Shown here: positions 38,301 to 53,300 of the stretch, one piece after another
How the letters are laid out: every line of letters starts with the position of its first letter
How positions within the stretch are numbered: the stretch's first letter is position 1
NCBI GenBank assembly: GCA_963402885.1
Contig: OY727094.1
Span: 12,712,501-12,776,500 of the forward strand
Direction: 5' to 3'
DNA length: 64,000 bases
From: Antedon bifida
Taxonomy: Eukaryota; Echinodermata; Crinoidea; Comatulida; Antedonidae
The notes under the pieces: model-generated
The model's database searches: none
Seen by the model: only the letters and a program-made list of their open reading frames with translations
What the model was told of the DNA's origin: nothing
Position numbers and translations under genes: made by a program

Positions 38301-41300
38301 CAATCAGATAAAATGTAACATAAAAAATGAGAAGTAATACATTCTGTAATTAATCCCGGTAAAGAAAGTAGAAATACACCTCATGTTAAAAAAAATAATG
38401 ATGAATATTTTTATGATACAAACATAATTAGCCAGAATGTAATGATTATTTTTCATAAATTTGTAAAACTCTGTAATTCTATGTTCCTAAAAATACCAAA
38501 GACCTAATCTCTTAATTACCACCTCCCATAGCCTCTCATTTATATCTGAAACAGAAGTGCTTAATATAATTAATAATTTGGATTTTAGTAAAGGTTCAGA
38601 GCATGATTCTTAAAAAGGTTGCTCCATTAATTATAAGCCATCTCACATATATGCCATTAATTAATCATTCATGATGGGTTCTGTACCTAATCATATTAAA
38701 TGTAAATCCTGTATTTAAAAACGGATATTTTTATACCAATCTTAATTTTACCCATTTTTAAAAAAAATAATGAAAAATGTATGCATACAATACCACTTTT
38801 GTCATGCTTTTCTTGAACTCACTAATTCTGTTAATACTGCATTTGAAAACAATTAATTTTATGAAGTACTTTTCTAGATGTATCAAAACATTTTGATGTT
38901 GTTTACCATGATATTTTCAAGTTGTTTCGCTATGGTATTTTGGGGCATTTCTTAGATTGGTTTAAAAGCTATTTTACAGATCGAAATAATTATTTCAAAT
39001 TAATAATTAGTAAATCTTCCAGACAACCTTTTTTTTGCAGATGATACAACTTTATTATATTTTAATAACAATATTGATGTCTTGTTGAAATTGTTAAATT
39101 TAGAGTTAAATAAGCTAGTGAATGGTTTACTACAAACCAATTATTAATTAATACGGCTAAAACTAATTGTATTAGATATAAACTTACAAACAACAATTGT
39201 TATGTTTTTTAATAGAAAATTAATTTAAAGAAAAAGTGAAGTATCATTCCTTGGTCTTTTAGATTATTGGCTGCCAACAATTTTTATCAAACAAAATATC
39301 TAAATATATTGGTATTCTAAAGAAATTAAAATAAAATGTTTTACTTATACAGTACTGTAAAATTGTTTGGGCTGGTGATTACGCCCCCTCTAATCCGAGA
39401 GTGAAGGTTTAGCAATTATAAACCAACAAATGATGCTTAACCACAAAATTAAGTATTTAACAAAAATATATTTAATTTTTTTAATTGACAAACCAAGTGA
39501 GTTGTACACTACTGATTCAATCACTTTTATGTTGGTAAAATGAGGTTTGCTATGTTTTTTGGAAGATTGCAGAGTTTGACAATTATTTTAAACAAAAAAC
39601 TGATGTTTTACCCCAAATATAAGTGTAATAGTCTTGATTTAACCATTGTTACTAATTGTAAAAACATTTAAATGATATTTGAAAAATCATTATCTGTCCA
39701 ACTACTTTTCTGATGAAATAATACGCTATTGTCTATATTTCTTTTGAATTTATTTATTAGTTTTAACCCCTTCTCTGCGTATACCCGGTACTACCGGGTA
39801 TAAACAAACGTCGTTGAAATACGTATACCCGGTAATACCGGGTATGGGCAAAACAATTATTTAATCGTATTTGCCTATAATATATAGCACCCTCTATATT
39901 CTTTCGATGAACTTGAATATTTTTGCAAGTCATTAAAAAAATTTTCCAGCAAAAAAAACGGCCCTCTATAGTTGTATTATCGTCTTGAAAATAATGCGCC
40001 CTCTATAGTTAATTAATTAATTAATTATATATAGTATAGTATATATAATAGTATTTCTATCTTGGAAAGTTGTTTTGAGTAGCGTAATGGCGGCAATTTT
40101 GAAAGTAACAAAAATTTACCAGCCCCAATAGGGCAACATCGTGTTTATCACAACACCCAAAAAAAAAATTCTGAAACAATAGTTAGATTTTGTACTATAG
40201 TGAATTTTTGGAAACTGTCATTATTTTCACGATTTTGCCCCAAAACTTTGATTTATGCATAATTTTTATAAAACAATCAAAATAATTCAATTTTTTTTTA
40301 TATTTTTATTTGTTATACGTATCTTCATCAATATCCAGTTGGAAAAACGTATTCCATAAGAATTTTTATAAAAAATATAGTTTTTATCATTGATTCGATA
40401 AAAAACAAGAAATCCAAAATACCTGTAATGACGTCACATGACGTCATCAATATGCAAATTACTTCTTTTTTTTATACCTAACTGTAGACTAACCCTTTGC
40501 CCATCACACACCACAAAAATAATTACACAATTATCTCAATTAGTATTTTCTTGCAATTTATTAAAATATCATATGTTTTTCTTAAATATATATTACGCAC
40601 AGAGGTAGGAATAATGCTCCGCAGTGAAAGGGTTAAGTTCTGGTTCCTCTATAGTTATTACCTTTATTCATGTATTTTATTTTATATATTTTCATGCTAC
40701 TTTTTAAACAAATTGTGTAACCTAAATATACTTTCTGTTTTGTATTCATTTGACCATTATGGAAAAAATTGTATTGAACTAGATAATATTGTTATTTGAT
40801 TTTCAACTCATCACAAGTCCTCAAAATGAGTTCTTATGTTTTTCATATGTACATTTGGATAAAAGAAAAAGCCAGTATACAATCTAAATTAATAGTTGTG
40901 CATTGAATCAGGGCAATTATTAAATACATTCCTAAGTCAATGTTCATTTTATTTTTATTCCAAATCTGAGGGAATAATTAATTTATGTGTGAAATTATAG
41001 GACAATTCTCAATAAAAAAAAAATTATAACAATACTGCTAGAACATTAGATGAAGGAGAAACCTCAATCATTGAATGTCAGTAACAGAATAAATCCATTC
41101 TTTAATAATTGACAGAAGGTGAAAAGGTGTAGTTTATAAAACTAATCAAAGTTTTAACAATACATCTACAAGAAATAATTCAGAAACAGAAAGACTTGGT
41201 TCCATAGTTTTGTACCACAATACTGTAAATGAAATTCTGAATTTATCCAAAATAATACAAGGTTTGGGTAAAAGGAAAATTAACATCAAGTGCATATTTT

Positions 41301-44300
41301 ATTAATTTTTTACAAAAATACTAGATAGTGTAAATTTATTTTGGTTTATTTAAAATATTAAATAATTCAGTGTTTGAACTATCAAGAACTATTGGTGGTT
41401 GGACATTATTGTTGGACACAGATACCTGGGTCTTTATACATGCTGATAGAGAGTAGAAGGCATGGGACCACATTAGCACTATTTAGTCAGTAGAATCAAC
41501 TAGTAGCCACATGCTAGAAAGATGTCCTATTCACGCTGCCGTGCTGTTTAAGGATATTTTACAAAGACGTGGGTACAATGAGTATCTATTTGGACTGAAT
41601 AGCATTCGCTGGGTTGGTGTTACCACAGCCGCTAACGCAGGGGTTTAAGGTAGGTTGTTATAAAGCATGACCGATGAAAGGTAAGCCACATGTTAAAGGT
41701 TTCCCAGTCATTGGGCTTATAGTAATGTTGTTATATGCATTCAGCCATATGTGTACTGTGGTCTCAAGGCAGTAAAATAGTTTTTTCTTAGTTGTGACCT
41801 TGACCTATGACCTTTTCAACTCACATCGAACTCATCCAAGCTTTTGGGGCATAGATCATTGTGGCCTAATTTGGTGAGAATCAGATGAAAACTGTGGCCT
41901 TCAGGCTGTTCACACACACCCACACACACACACACCCACCTGCACACACAAACATACAGGGGTGAAAACATAACCTCCTTGGTGGAGATAATAATTCCAT
42001 CTATTTATTCATAGGAAAATTGTTATGGGATATAGTTTGCCTAAATATATAAAAAAAAAAAAAAAAAAAAAGATAAATCTTAATTTACTCTGTGAACATG
42101 AATGTAAATTGAAAAGATAGAACCATATCCAACTGAAACAAGGATGAACCAAGGTCAATATTAGTTTTAAAAAAAAGGTTGTACTGAAATAGAATCTGCA
42201 ACAATGAAGAGTTTATAAACAATTGTAATACATTTATATAATGCAAAGTCATTTACATCCATTGATTAAAATATAAAGTTATGCTACGCTAGTTATAACT
42301 TGGCATATATATTTTTTAAATTGATAAATAGCTTGTACTAAAATTTGAAATTATATTATAAGTTCTTTCAAAAGTAATGTGGCAGATATACTTTCTGTAT
42401 CTTATATTATATATGGAAAAAATAATTAAAATTTTAATGTAGTGTCATAGCAATTTTTATGACTAAATATCATAGAAAAAATATATTGAATATTTTCAAA
42501 TTATGCCAACTTCAGCATCAATGAAGTTTTATACATTAAATATTATTACTCAAAAAAACCATTATATTTAAAATATAAAATGTTATATATTTAGAAATGA
42601 AAATGAATAATAATGAAGATGACTTACTTTGTCTGATACATTGACACCGGCTCCTGCATTCAACAGCAGGCTGCAGCAGGCTGTGTCTCCAGTGGTTGCT
42701 GCATAATGCAAAGCTGTCAAACCATCCTATAATATGAAATACATACAATATTGGTTATATCTTACAGTACACATATTACTTTGTTATGTAGTTTATATCG
42801 AGTGTTACTTTACAAAAATCAATTTCCAACTATTTACTGAATGATCTTACGCAATGCAACCAAGTCAAATTTTGTATACATTTTTTTTTAAATATGATAA
42901 TTTTGTTATATACTTTTATACAATTTTGTATTATTTCAATTTTAATGTCAAAATGTTGTTGCTGGTGTTTAAAATTATCAATCACTTTTTAGTTTTACTT
43001 ATATATTTTTTTTAAATATTAAATTACTGAAGGTTTGGCATACAAACTTTTACTTTCAGGGGCACGTTTAAGTAACTTCATTAATGTTAATTAGGCCTTT
43101 ATGTGATCATAGAGAAATAGTTCATTGCTCTATGGTGTGGTTGTGGAGTTTAGCTAGTACAAGTTATTGCAAGTGTAGCATATTAGCATATTGATTGTAA
43201 CAATGTTAATCTTGAGTTTAATCTGATAAAAATATATCCATTATGGGGATACTTTATTGTTGATACAAAAAAAATCAGAAGAAATTTCATTTCAGCGGGA
43301 GAGTAAAGAGATGACACGAAATATAAACAATAAACCACACAATTATTGTTCACTGCACATGGCCTTCTGTGTACTGATCCAATTCCAACTTGCACCCAAA
43401 TCTCATGGATAGAGGAGTGCCACCTAATTATTACAATTTAAAAAAAAAATGTGTTTGGCCAAAAATGCCAAATTTACACTTCATGTCCAATTTACAGAGC
43501 AACTGTACTTATTTTTGTGTGTGAATAAAATTTGTTCTTTGTTTTGTAATGTATGATATAGAAAATTTTAAAACAAATCATGAGTTCAAATGTTTGCTAA
43601 TTGTTATACGTTATAGTTTTATAGCATTGTTGTTTTAATATTGTTTTCCACTCTAATAATAGTGCTATGTTACAGTAGGCATAAATGTAGTGATTATTGC
43701 ATGGAAAACAAAATAATCCTTGCATTATTATTAATATGTATACTTCAGTCCTTCCAACTTTTCTAATGACTGCAGAAGATATTTCGTGTCATCTCCTACT
43801 CTCCCGCTAAAATGCAATTTCTTCCGATTTTTTGTATCAACAATAAAAAATCCACATAATGATATTATTTATTATGCAAAAGATAAGTTGATATCTTGTA
43901 TAAGAGCTTTCAAATTTTAGGTATATCATCATCACTACCATATTTGGATATACCAGTCAGAATATTAATGCTTGAGTTACAGTTGTTAAAAGGAAGAGGT
44001 TAAAAGAGAAGCTTTTTTGCGTTGCTTCAACATGTTAGATTTGCTCACTTTGTGTGTAGTTTATGTGAGGCCAACAATCTTATATGTTATCAATTAATAA
44101 ACTTTAAACACTTTATAATTTTAATAGTATAAAAAAACCAATGATGTACAAAATGTGTACAATGAGTCTTAATTTCTTATATTTTAGTATATACTTTTTA
44201 AACTATAAGATAATTTTGAACAATTTGCATAATTAATTTACATAAGGACACAATTCGGTAAATCGAGCATTCCCAGGGTGACTATTTATTCGTTTCTGTA

Positions 44301-47300
44301 AACGGCAATGTATTATAGTCCTACGGTAGGTACATTTGAAATCACCAGTTTTTTACGCTGAAATTACTGTGTATTCGAGAACCATCTGTGGGGACGACCT
44401 AGATGGTAATTAGGCATACAACTAAAACGAATCACAGCCTACTGTGTTAATTAAATCATTAAAAATACTACATAATAAACTAATAGTTTTCTAGTACAAA
44501 TACTTTCAAAACAATATAAACAAGAAATAACTATTATTACAAAGAAACTAAAAAGATTCACAGACTAATAATAAGCAAAACTAATTTCTGTTGTGCATTA
44601 GAATAATAAATACTTTAAATAATATATTCATTACTTTTTGGTATTTTATTTAGTAAAACTATGATTATTTATAAAAGCAAAATATTATTAAACAATAAAC
44701 TTTTTTGATATTAGTAAAATGATTATCCAACAGGTTTGGTATTAATAGAAAATGTAACTGTTTTTATAATTAATACACAGCCATACGTAGCCATGCATAA
44801 TTTAAGTCTATAGAATGTAATAAACCATTATCATTAAGGGAGCCTGTCGTTATAAGACATCCCGATGTCACGATGTCATCGCGATGTTTTGGTATTTAAT
44901 CCCTTCGCGATGTCATCGCACCGTCAGCATTTTAATAAACGATCTGGAATATTCCATTTCAATAATAGGTAGACATTTAAAAGCACCATACAGTACACTG
45001 TATTCCTATCAGTCTAGTAGTGTGAAATCAGCCAAGCGTAAAGATAACAACGATCACTGCACTTTACAAGTCATTATGCAGTATGGTCGCGTCGGCAGCG
45101 TATCTATATTTAGAAACAACATTTTGAAAAATATTAAGGCCTACTTGCGAGTACGCTTTTTTCAAGGGCCACAGGTATAAATTCGGTAAATAAAAATAAT
45201 AACCATGCCTACAAACAAATACAAGTTATATTTACAAGTTGGCCCAGCTCACCCTTCTTGGTCATGCTAAAAAATCCAAGCACCAAAATCGCGCCCGTCA
45301 TACAACAATTTAGTTACCGGTCCTGGGTCGGTAACTAAATTGCAATTCCCCCGAAAATCGCGGGAGCCTCCCGATTTTTTTGGTCGTCTTCCGCAGAACC
45401 CAAATTTCTCCCGATTTTTTTAATTTTTAGATAATCAGTATAGCCAAGCCAAGTAATCCAATTTTTAGCGTTGGATTTTTTTTAATTGACAGGGCGTTGT
45501 TAAGTTGGTTCTCCTGGACGTACTATTCAGTTCAAAGCAAAACAAAAGCCACACGCAAATACCATTGTTTGTAAAAAAGATAATAAAACAAAGCATGCTC
45601 CAATAAAACAAAAAGTATTACTACCTTGATATAAAGTTTGCGGTACACCACGTGTGTTAGTTCTGAAAAGAACTGTTGAGTTTAACACACGTGGTGTACC
45701 GCAAACTTTATATCAACATTCGATTTCGACATGCAAACCTTCAAACAATATATTACTACCTTGCTGTGTTGACTAATTAAAGACGCCTAGGTGGGTCGCC
45801 TAAACGAACAACGCATTCAGCGAGCTTTTTATGAATAAACCACTAATCAAATCGACTCCTTAAATGACATTCTTATTGGCCACGTACAACAATAAAATAA
45901 AAAGATGCATTTTTTAATTACTTATCAACTGATTGATATCCTACTAGTTAAAATAATATAATATTACAATTTAAAATAAATAAACGAATTAAAAAATACA
46001 GCAACGACAAAGCCCTACTAGCCATCATAAAATAAATGCAAACAAATATATTCCATGTTTATTACAACAGGCCTTGCCGCGTAGGCTATTGTGCAAAATA
46101 TCCCTAATAATAATAATAATTTGGAGCAAGAAAAACATGTGGGCGTGCACGGTGGAAATGTGCAGGGGTGATGGTAACGTGTGTATAGTAGTATCGCGTT
46201 TCATCCATCATGTGACCAACAAATCACGTGTGTAGAGTACTGTAATCAATCTATTATTAAATAAGTCTCAAGACTATTTGGTTACCAATACATTTATTGA
46301 GCAATACTACTGTAGCCAATGAACAAAAGGTGAAGAGACTTTAAATACAATAGATATGCCTATATCAATATACACTCCATACGCTAGTACATAGGTGTCA
46401 TAATGGCAATTAATTAATATGCATAGGTTATTCTCTACCTCCCCCAGTCTTTAGGTCATCAAAGACTAATTTAATAGTTAATTGTCCTCAAACCCATAGC
46501 GCAAAGGAGGTTGTCTTTTGCGATCCGAACGACGTGGAACAACTACTGGCTGGACTGGTACGGTTTCGGTCGGAGGCTTGGTCAGTGTCTTATCTGCAGC
46601 CGTCGGGTGGCATTCCGGTAAAGGTACAGTTCCAGTGGATGCTTTTGTTGTCCTATCTGTAGCAGACGGTTGGTTTGCAAGCGGTGCAGGTATAGATTGA
46701 GGTGGTGTTATGTCTGTGGGAGAATGGGCTGGCGTAGGAGCTATTAGTGCTGGTGCCTGTTTCACAGGGAGGAAACGAAGGTCTTCAGATATGGTGCGTT
46801 TGAGTTCCGGTTGATATACAGGTATGTACTTTCGAAGGAAACGTCTGTTACGCAACGTGATCCTACCAGAACCATCAACCCTTACCATATATTGGTCGAA
46901 TTGGCGTACTTCGACGACTGTTCCTGTCTTGTCCCATTTAGTTGGATGTGGGCCAGTTTGGTTTTGGACTCGTACCAAATCACCCACAATTAAGGGTGGA
47001 AGACGGCGAGTGTGTTGCGTCCAGTACTTTGCAGAATGCATGTGGCGATTCCGAAGTGCCATTTCACGGTCTTCTAAAGTGCTCTGCCATGTCGGATGCG
47101 GCAAGTATTTGCTTTCAAGAATTGGTATCAGATCCTTAATCGGACGTCCAAAGACACATATAGCGGGAGATGTTTTGGTTATTGGATCCGGTGTGTTCCT
47201 GTACTGAAGAATTGCCTGTTGAAATGCATTAGTGTCCAGTTCACCATGGGGGCCTGTGTTATTGGTTATCAAGCGCTTGGCTGTTTTCACTCCTACCTCT

Positions 47301-50300
47301 GCTCTACAATTAGAATGAGGGAAAGCAACTGATGATAGGCGGTGATGAATGCCCCACGACTTCAGGAATTCCTGAGTATTCCCTGATGTGAATTCAGGTC
47401 CTCCGTCTGAAGATAGTTCATCACAGATGCCGAAGGTCATAAACACTCGACGGAGCGTGGCTATGAGTCCTTGTGCCCCTTCAGATGCTTTTTCGATTAT
47501 TGGCCAGTTTGAATATCTATCGACGATGACTAGGTAGCTATGCCCCTTGTGGTGAAAAAAATCTGCACACAAGCACTGAAATGGGTACCGTGGATACATT
47601 GGCGGATAAGGTGGTGCAGCAGGCTGAGACAGTGTCATCCTGTTGCAGTCATTACATCTCTCTCTATAAGCCTGAATGTCCTTAGTAATACCGGGCCAAA
47701 AAATTGATGATTCAGCTCGTGCGATCATTGACAAAACTCCCTGATGTGCAGCATGTAGCGATTTTAAGACATCTTGCCGTAATCGAGGTGGCACAACTAT
47801 GCGGTCTTTATATAGTATGACACCATCGATGGAACTCAAGTTCTCACGGATTGAAAAGTATTCACGTAGCATACCAGGCAGTTCATGGCGTGAGTGAGGC
47901 ATACCCAACTCAATTATAGTGAGCAGATTGGCCATGTTGTCGTCGCTATTTGTCTCCAGCTTGACTTTATCCCACGTAATACATTGTAGATCGTCCAACG
48001 CCATAGAGCTGAAGGTAAGTAACTGTTGATCGACACTCTCACTGGTTGAGTCAACATCGTCGGTCCGAAGGCAGAATACTGGTGAGGTAGTCTCCATGTT
48101 GTTGAGGTTGGTTAAATTGGCCTCGTCCGTAAGCACTGGTGTAAGAACATTCTTAGGGCCGCATGGGTGTCGAGAGATTGAGTCAGCAGCTCGGTGACGT
48201 GCTCCGGGTATGTGAATCATTCGAAATCTGTACCGGAGTGTCTTCTCTTTTAGGTTTCGTAGACGTCCATTTGGAATGTCCTCCAACGATCTGTCACCAA
48301 ATATTTTTAATAGAGGCTTATGATCAACTGCAATAGTGAGATCATTACAGCCTAGGACAAAATAGCGTGCTTTCTCAAGTGCATATGTGACAGCCAACGC
48401 TTCACCTTCAACTGGAGCATATCGTGATTCGGCTGAGCTTGTAAATCGACTACCAACTAGCGTGATCTTCCAACCTGTACTGCAGCAGAATGGTATGGTA
48501 GATGGACATTCGCAATGCTTCTGAAGCAACCAGAATCCGATACCCGTCTTGGACCAATCTGTAGCAAGACATGTAGGTCGCATATTGTTGAATATTCTAA
48601 CACCTTCCTCGATCTCACTGACTATAATGAGTTTGGATTCTTCAAATATATGTTGTAGGTTATTGTTCCATTCAAATGGTGTCCCAGGTTTCAACAGTTG
48701 TCGAAACGGTATCATTCGATCAGCTACAGAAAAAGCATAGGCAACTTGATTTACCAAACCAAACCAAGATCGTATGTCAGATATATTCTTCGGTGTAGGA
48801 AATTCCATTATCGCATTCAAGTATTTTTTACATGGACGGACAGATGTTGGTGATATCTCAAATCCGGCAAATTCTACTGTATCTTGTCCAAATGTGAACT
48901 TGGATGGGTTCAGTGTTATACCGTTTTTACCGCAAACATCTAGCCATTTTGCTGCCTGGAAGAAGCTCTGTTCCAAATTGTCTGACCATAGGATGGCATC
49001 ATCGACACACTTTGTTTTATCCGGAAAGTCAGACACAATTTCATCGTACCTTCGTGTATAACCATCACCTGAAGCTATGTAACCTTGTGGTGCGACGCAG
49101 TAGCGATACCTTCCCCATGGAGTGATGAAAGTTGTAAAGTGTCGATCTTCCTGCAGTATGGGGATGCTGTGGTAGCCATTCCATGCGTCAAATACAGTTT
49201 TCTTTTTATTTGCAGGCACTAAGCGTGCTTGTTGAAACGGTGACTGTGTATGGTGGGTCTCTCGTGTAGCATGTGCATTCAATGACTGTAAATCAACTGT
49301 GCGTCTTGGCTTACCATTCTTCTTAGCGCATATGACCATACGATGACACCAAGTGACTGGTTCACCAACTGGAACAGGTTCAATAACCCCAAGTCGGACG
49401 TCTTGATCTATGCCAGCCTTAACCGCTTCTCGCCAGTGGAGAGGAACTGGGACTGGAGTGTGATGTGCCACAGGTTTGGCCTCGGGATCAATCATCAACT
49501 TCATAGGCTTAACCTTCATAAGAGGCAGTGGTTGGTGTTCGCAGACATTGAAGGTGCTTGATGCATAATATTCTAACAGAAAGTTTTCAAGCCTTTTTCT
49601 ATTCCCGTCTGTAGGCTCACAGGGCAGTTTGTTTGGCATAGGTGGTGGTGCTTTTCTGAGTGGACACTTGCACGTGATAGTCTCAAGTTCCTGGGCGGAG
49701 AGGGTTGTCGTCATCGGCACCGACCTAGGTGTTTCACTTATCATTGGGAAGGACTTGGAGACTATACCGAGTGCTATACATGCCTCACGACTAAGGAATA
49801 TTTTTTCTGAGCTTTCGGTGATATACGTAACTTGTCTAGTAGTGACAGTCTTACCAAGTTCATCCACACCACTATATCGAAGGATGGCGGCACCAAGTAT
49901 CGTGATTCCACCATTATTTGCAGCCTTCATTTTCATCGAGACTGGTAGGAGCTGAGTTACTTTCATCTGCAGCCGACGTAAAATATCAGTACCAGCTAAG
50001 CAACTTTGACAACCAGTATCAGCCATGACCAAGGCTTCAATTTTTTGAGTACTTTGTGAGAGGTTATACCCCAGTGCTTGATAGTCCTCTGGTAAGGCTT
50101 GTACCATAAGTTTGGTGAATGGATGTGGTCCCGCTTTCTTTCGAATCCAAGTGTCATTCAAGTCATCATATATGTGATGGCCAAGAGCAAGAGGCCGAGC
50201 AACGACCATATCTGCATGAAATGTTGTACACAACGCTGTGGTACTGTTAGCATCACCTTTCCTTGACGAAGATCGACAAACTGATTCAATATGATGTTTA

Positions 50301-53300
50301 ATGCCACATTTGGAGCAGGTTTTACCATAGGCAGGGCATACCTGCCTGCGCATCGTTGGTGAACTCTTCGCACCATGTCCCTTATTACCGCAATATGTAC
50401 AAATTGGGTCAGAGCCAATCTTAGTATGTTGCTTTTGCAGTTGTCGATATGAGCTGCTGGCCTTTCCAGTGATTTTGGTAGCTTCAGCATACTCATTCCA
50501 CCTTGACAGGAAGTAGTCCCACTCCTCGCTGGTGCCTGCTGATGATATCGATGGCCGTTTAACCCGTTCAACCTTAGTCTGGTTCGAAGCAGAGTGTGAG
50601 CTGGCATGTGCAGTGAGCAGTGCAGCAACTATGGCATCTCCCAGGTTATCCGGAGTGGTGTATAGACATCCATCTATCGGGCAGGTCACGGCTGGCATCG
50701 TTGTTACTTCGTTTTGTTCATAAATAAGTCTCAAGACTATTTGGTTACCAATACATTTATTGAGCAATACTACTGTAGCCAATGAACAAAAGGTGAAGAG
50801 ACTTTAAATACAATAGATATGCCTATATCAATATACACTCCATACGCTAGTACATAGGTGTCATAATGGCAATTAATTAATATGCATAGGTTATTCTCTA
50901 ATTATTATTAATATTATTATCATATTATTATGTGTGTAAATCATGCGTTGTGCGCGATGACCGGTAGTCGTAGTTGATATTAACATATATTCTACAATAT
51001 TAGTTAATTTTTTTTTCGTTTTAATAATGAAACAAAACAGGTGAATGACTTTGTAATCTGCGTTCTTTATTCGTTCCTCACCAACATTTTAGTTGAAAAC
51101 AATTAACAAATTAAATAAAACATAACTTTAATAAAAATATACTGTTTTTATTGACAAAACCTTTATTTTTTCTGTACATAGTGGCACTATTTTAATGCTG
51201 AATCAATTACAATTTAATTTACGTTATTATCATCAGTGATATCGGGTGTAGGTGTACGTCGGGAGTTTTGAATTTTATTTAGATGATGTCTATGATGTCT
51301 GCATTTGGCATTAATTGCTGTCCGCAGTACAAGATCGGCCCCATTTTTTGTATTTAGACCGGGATATTCAGTATAAACCTGGCTCTTAATAGCATCCATT
51401 ATTTTTTTATTAAGCGTAGAGTAGAGGGTTGGGACCCCCTTTGAATAATGCGTACCTCCTTTTAGGTTTGATCTTGCCATAACTTCTGGTGCTATCATAG
51501 CACTCATTAAATTTTGAGTAAGAGAAATAGCGGAAGAGGAATGTGAGAAGACAGTAGAGTATTTTACATACTCCATAGTTTCTTGGCGCGTGTTGCCAAT
51601 ATAGAAAAGATTGTCAGAAGCTGGATGGATAGCAGGACTAGGAGGTTTAGTTAAGGCTAGAATAAGTTGTTTTGGAGTTTTTGTTGACTGAGTGTTGTAA
51701 CGTGAGAATGATGATTGGGCGTTAGAGAGATCAGATAATATTCTTCGAGGAGGATAGGTAGGCGTAGGATGATAGACAGGAGTATTAATAGAAGAGGTAT
51801 CAGATGGTGGCGAGTTAAAATGATCAGGTGATATGTGTTGAGTTGGTGTCAGATACGTGTTTTGCTGGGCTGGTGTCAGATACGTGTTTTGCTGGGCTGG
51901 TGCCGGATACGTGTTTTGCTGCTGTGCTGGTGTCAGATACGTGTTTTGCTGTGCTGGATACGTGTTTTGCTGGGCTGGTGCCGGATACGTGTTTTGCTGT
52001 CCTGGATACGTGTTTTGCTGCTGTGCTGGTGTCGGAGACGTGTTTTGCTGGGCTGGTGTCGGAGACGTGTTTTGCTGTGCTGGTGCTGGATACGTGTTTT
52101 GCTGGGCTGGTGCTGGATACGTGTGTTGCTGGGCTGGTGCTGAATACGTGTTTTGCTGGGCTGGTGTCGGAGACGTGTTTTGCTGTGCTGGTGCCGGATA
52201 CGTGTGTTGCTGGGCTGGTGCTGGATACGTGTTTTGCTGCTGTGCTGGTGTCGGTGACGTGTTTTGCTGCTGTGCTGGTGTCGGAGACGTGTTTTGCTGG
52301 GCTGGTGTCGGAGACGTGTGTTGCTGGGCTGGTGCCGGATATGTGTGTTGCTGGGCTGGTGCTGGATACGTGTTTTGCTGCTGTGCTGGTGTCGGTGACG
52401 TGTTTTGCTGCTGTGCTGGTGTCGGAGACGTGTTTTGCTGGGCTGGTGTCGGAGACGTGTGTTGCTGGGCTGGTGCTGGATACGTGTTTTGCTGTGCTGG
52501 TGCTGGATACGTGTTTTGCTGGGCTGGTGCCGGATACGTGTGTTGCTGGGCTGGTGCTGGATACGTGTTTTGCTGTGCTGGTGCTGGATACGTGTTTTGC
52601 TGGGCTGGTGCTGGATACGTGTGTTGCTGGGCTGGTGTGTGATGCATGTTTTGCTGTGCTGGTGTCGGAGACGTTCTTTGCTGGGCTGGTGTCGGAGACG
52701 TTTTTTGCTGTGCTGGTGTCGGAGACGTTTTTTGTTGTGCTGGTGCCGGAGACGTTTTTTGCTGGGATGGTGTCGGAGGCGTTTTTTGCTGGGCTGGTTT
52801 CGGAGACGTTTTTTCCTGTGATGCGGTCACTATCGGCGGCGGTGTTTGCGACTGTGCGTCCGGGATCACAACTAGCGGTGGTGTTTGGGCGGTCACTACT
52901 GTCGTTTCCTGTTTTTAAAAAAATAAAATTATATCTTATGGCTGAGGCCCTTTTTAATTGATTAGTTGATTCTGACCAAGCCAAGCAAACAATGCCTTGA
53001 TCAGCTAATTTATTATGATATAAATACCAAGATCCTTTTTGAAAGTTAACTCTATCACTAGCAAGTTTGTTAATAGTGTAATCAAAATTAATTAATTATT
53101 TACTAATCTGACACTTAAGCGGATTTAAGAACATTTTCCATGTGTCAGACTATTTGTACATTTTAATTATTATAATTATAACTTTAGTAGTTAGTTAACC
53201 AAATTTAGAGCAAAGTCTAATATACTAGAAAGAGCATCAAATATTAAATAATCTGCCATAATAATAATCATTACCTTTTCAATTCTTTCTAGAACTTTTG

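Larger units (their letters stand above)
46258..50900 (-). mobile_element. Ty3/Gypsy LTR retrotransposon, recent insertion
   Basis: Two 180-bp LTRs (46,258-46,437 and 50,721-50,900) that I read as identical flank one gag-pol frame on the minus strand. ATTAT is duplicated at 46,253-46,257 and 50,901-50,905. A purine tract (AGACTGGGGGAGG) abuts the 3' LTR. Each LTR holds TATTTAAAG and AATAAA on the element strand. The termini are TAG...TTA rather than TG...CA, and I cannot identify a standard primer binding site. Identical LTRs and an open pol mean a young insertion. Confidence 0.95.

Noticed and set aside
46518..49955. Plus-strand ORFs of 60-127 codons
   Set aside because: Shadows of the Gypsy gag-pol frame on the opposite strand.
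51828..52961. Plus-strand 377-codon and 261-codon ORFs and a second minus frame of 386 codons
   Set aside because: They translate the 33-bp BEN-gene repeat in other frames and have no independent domain or splice support.
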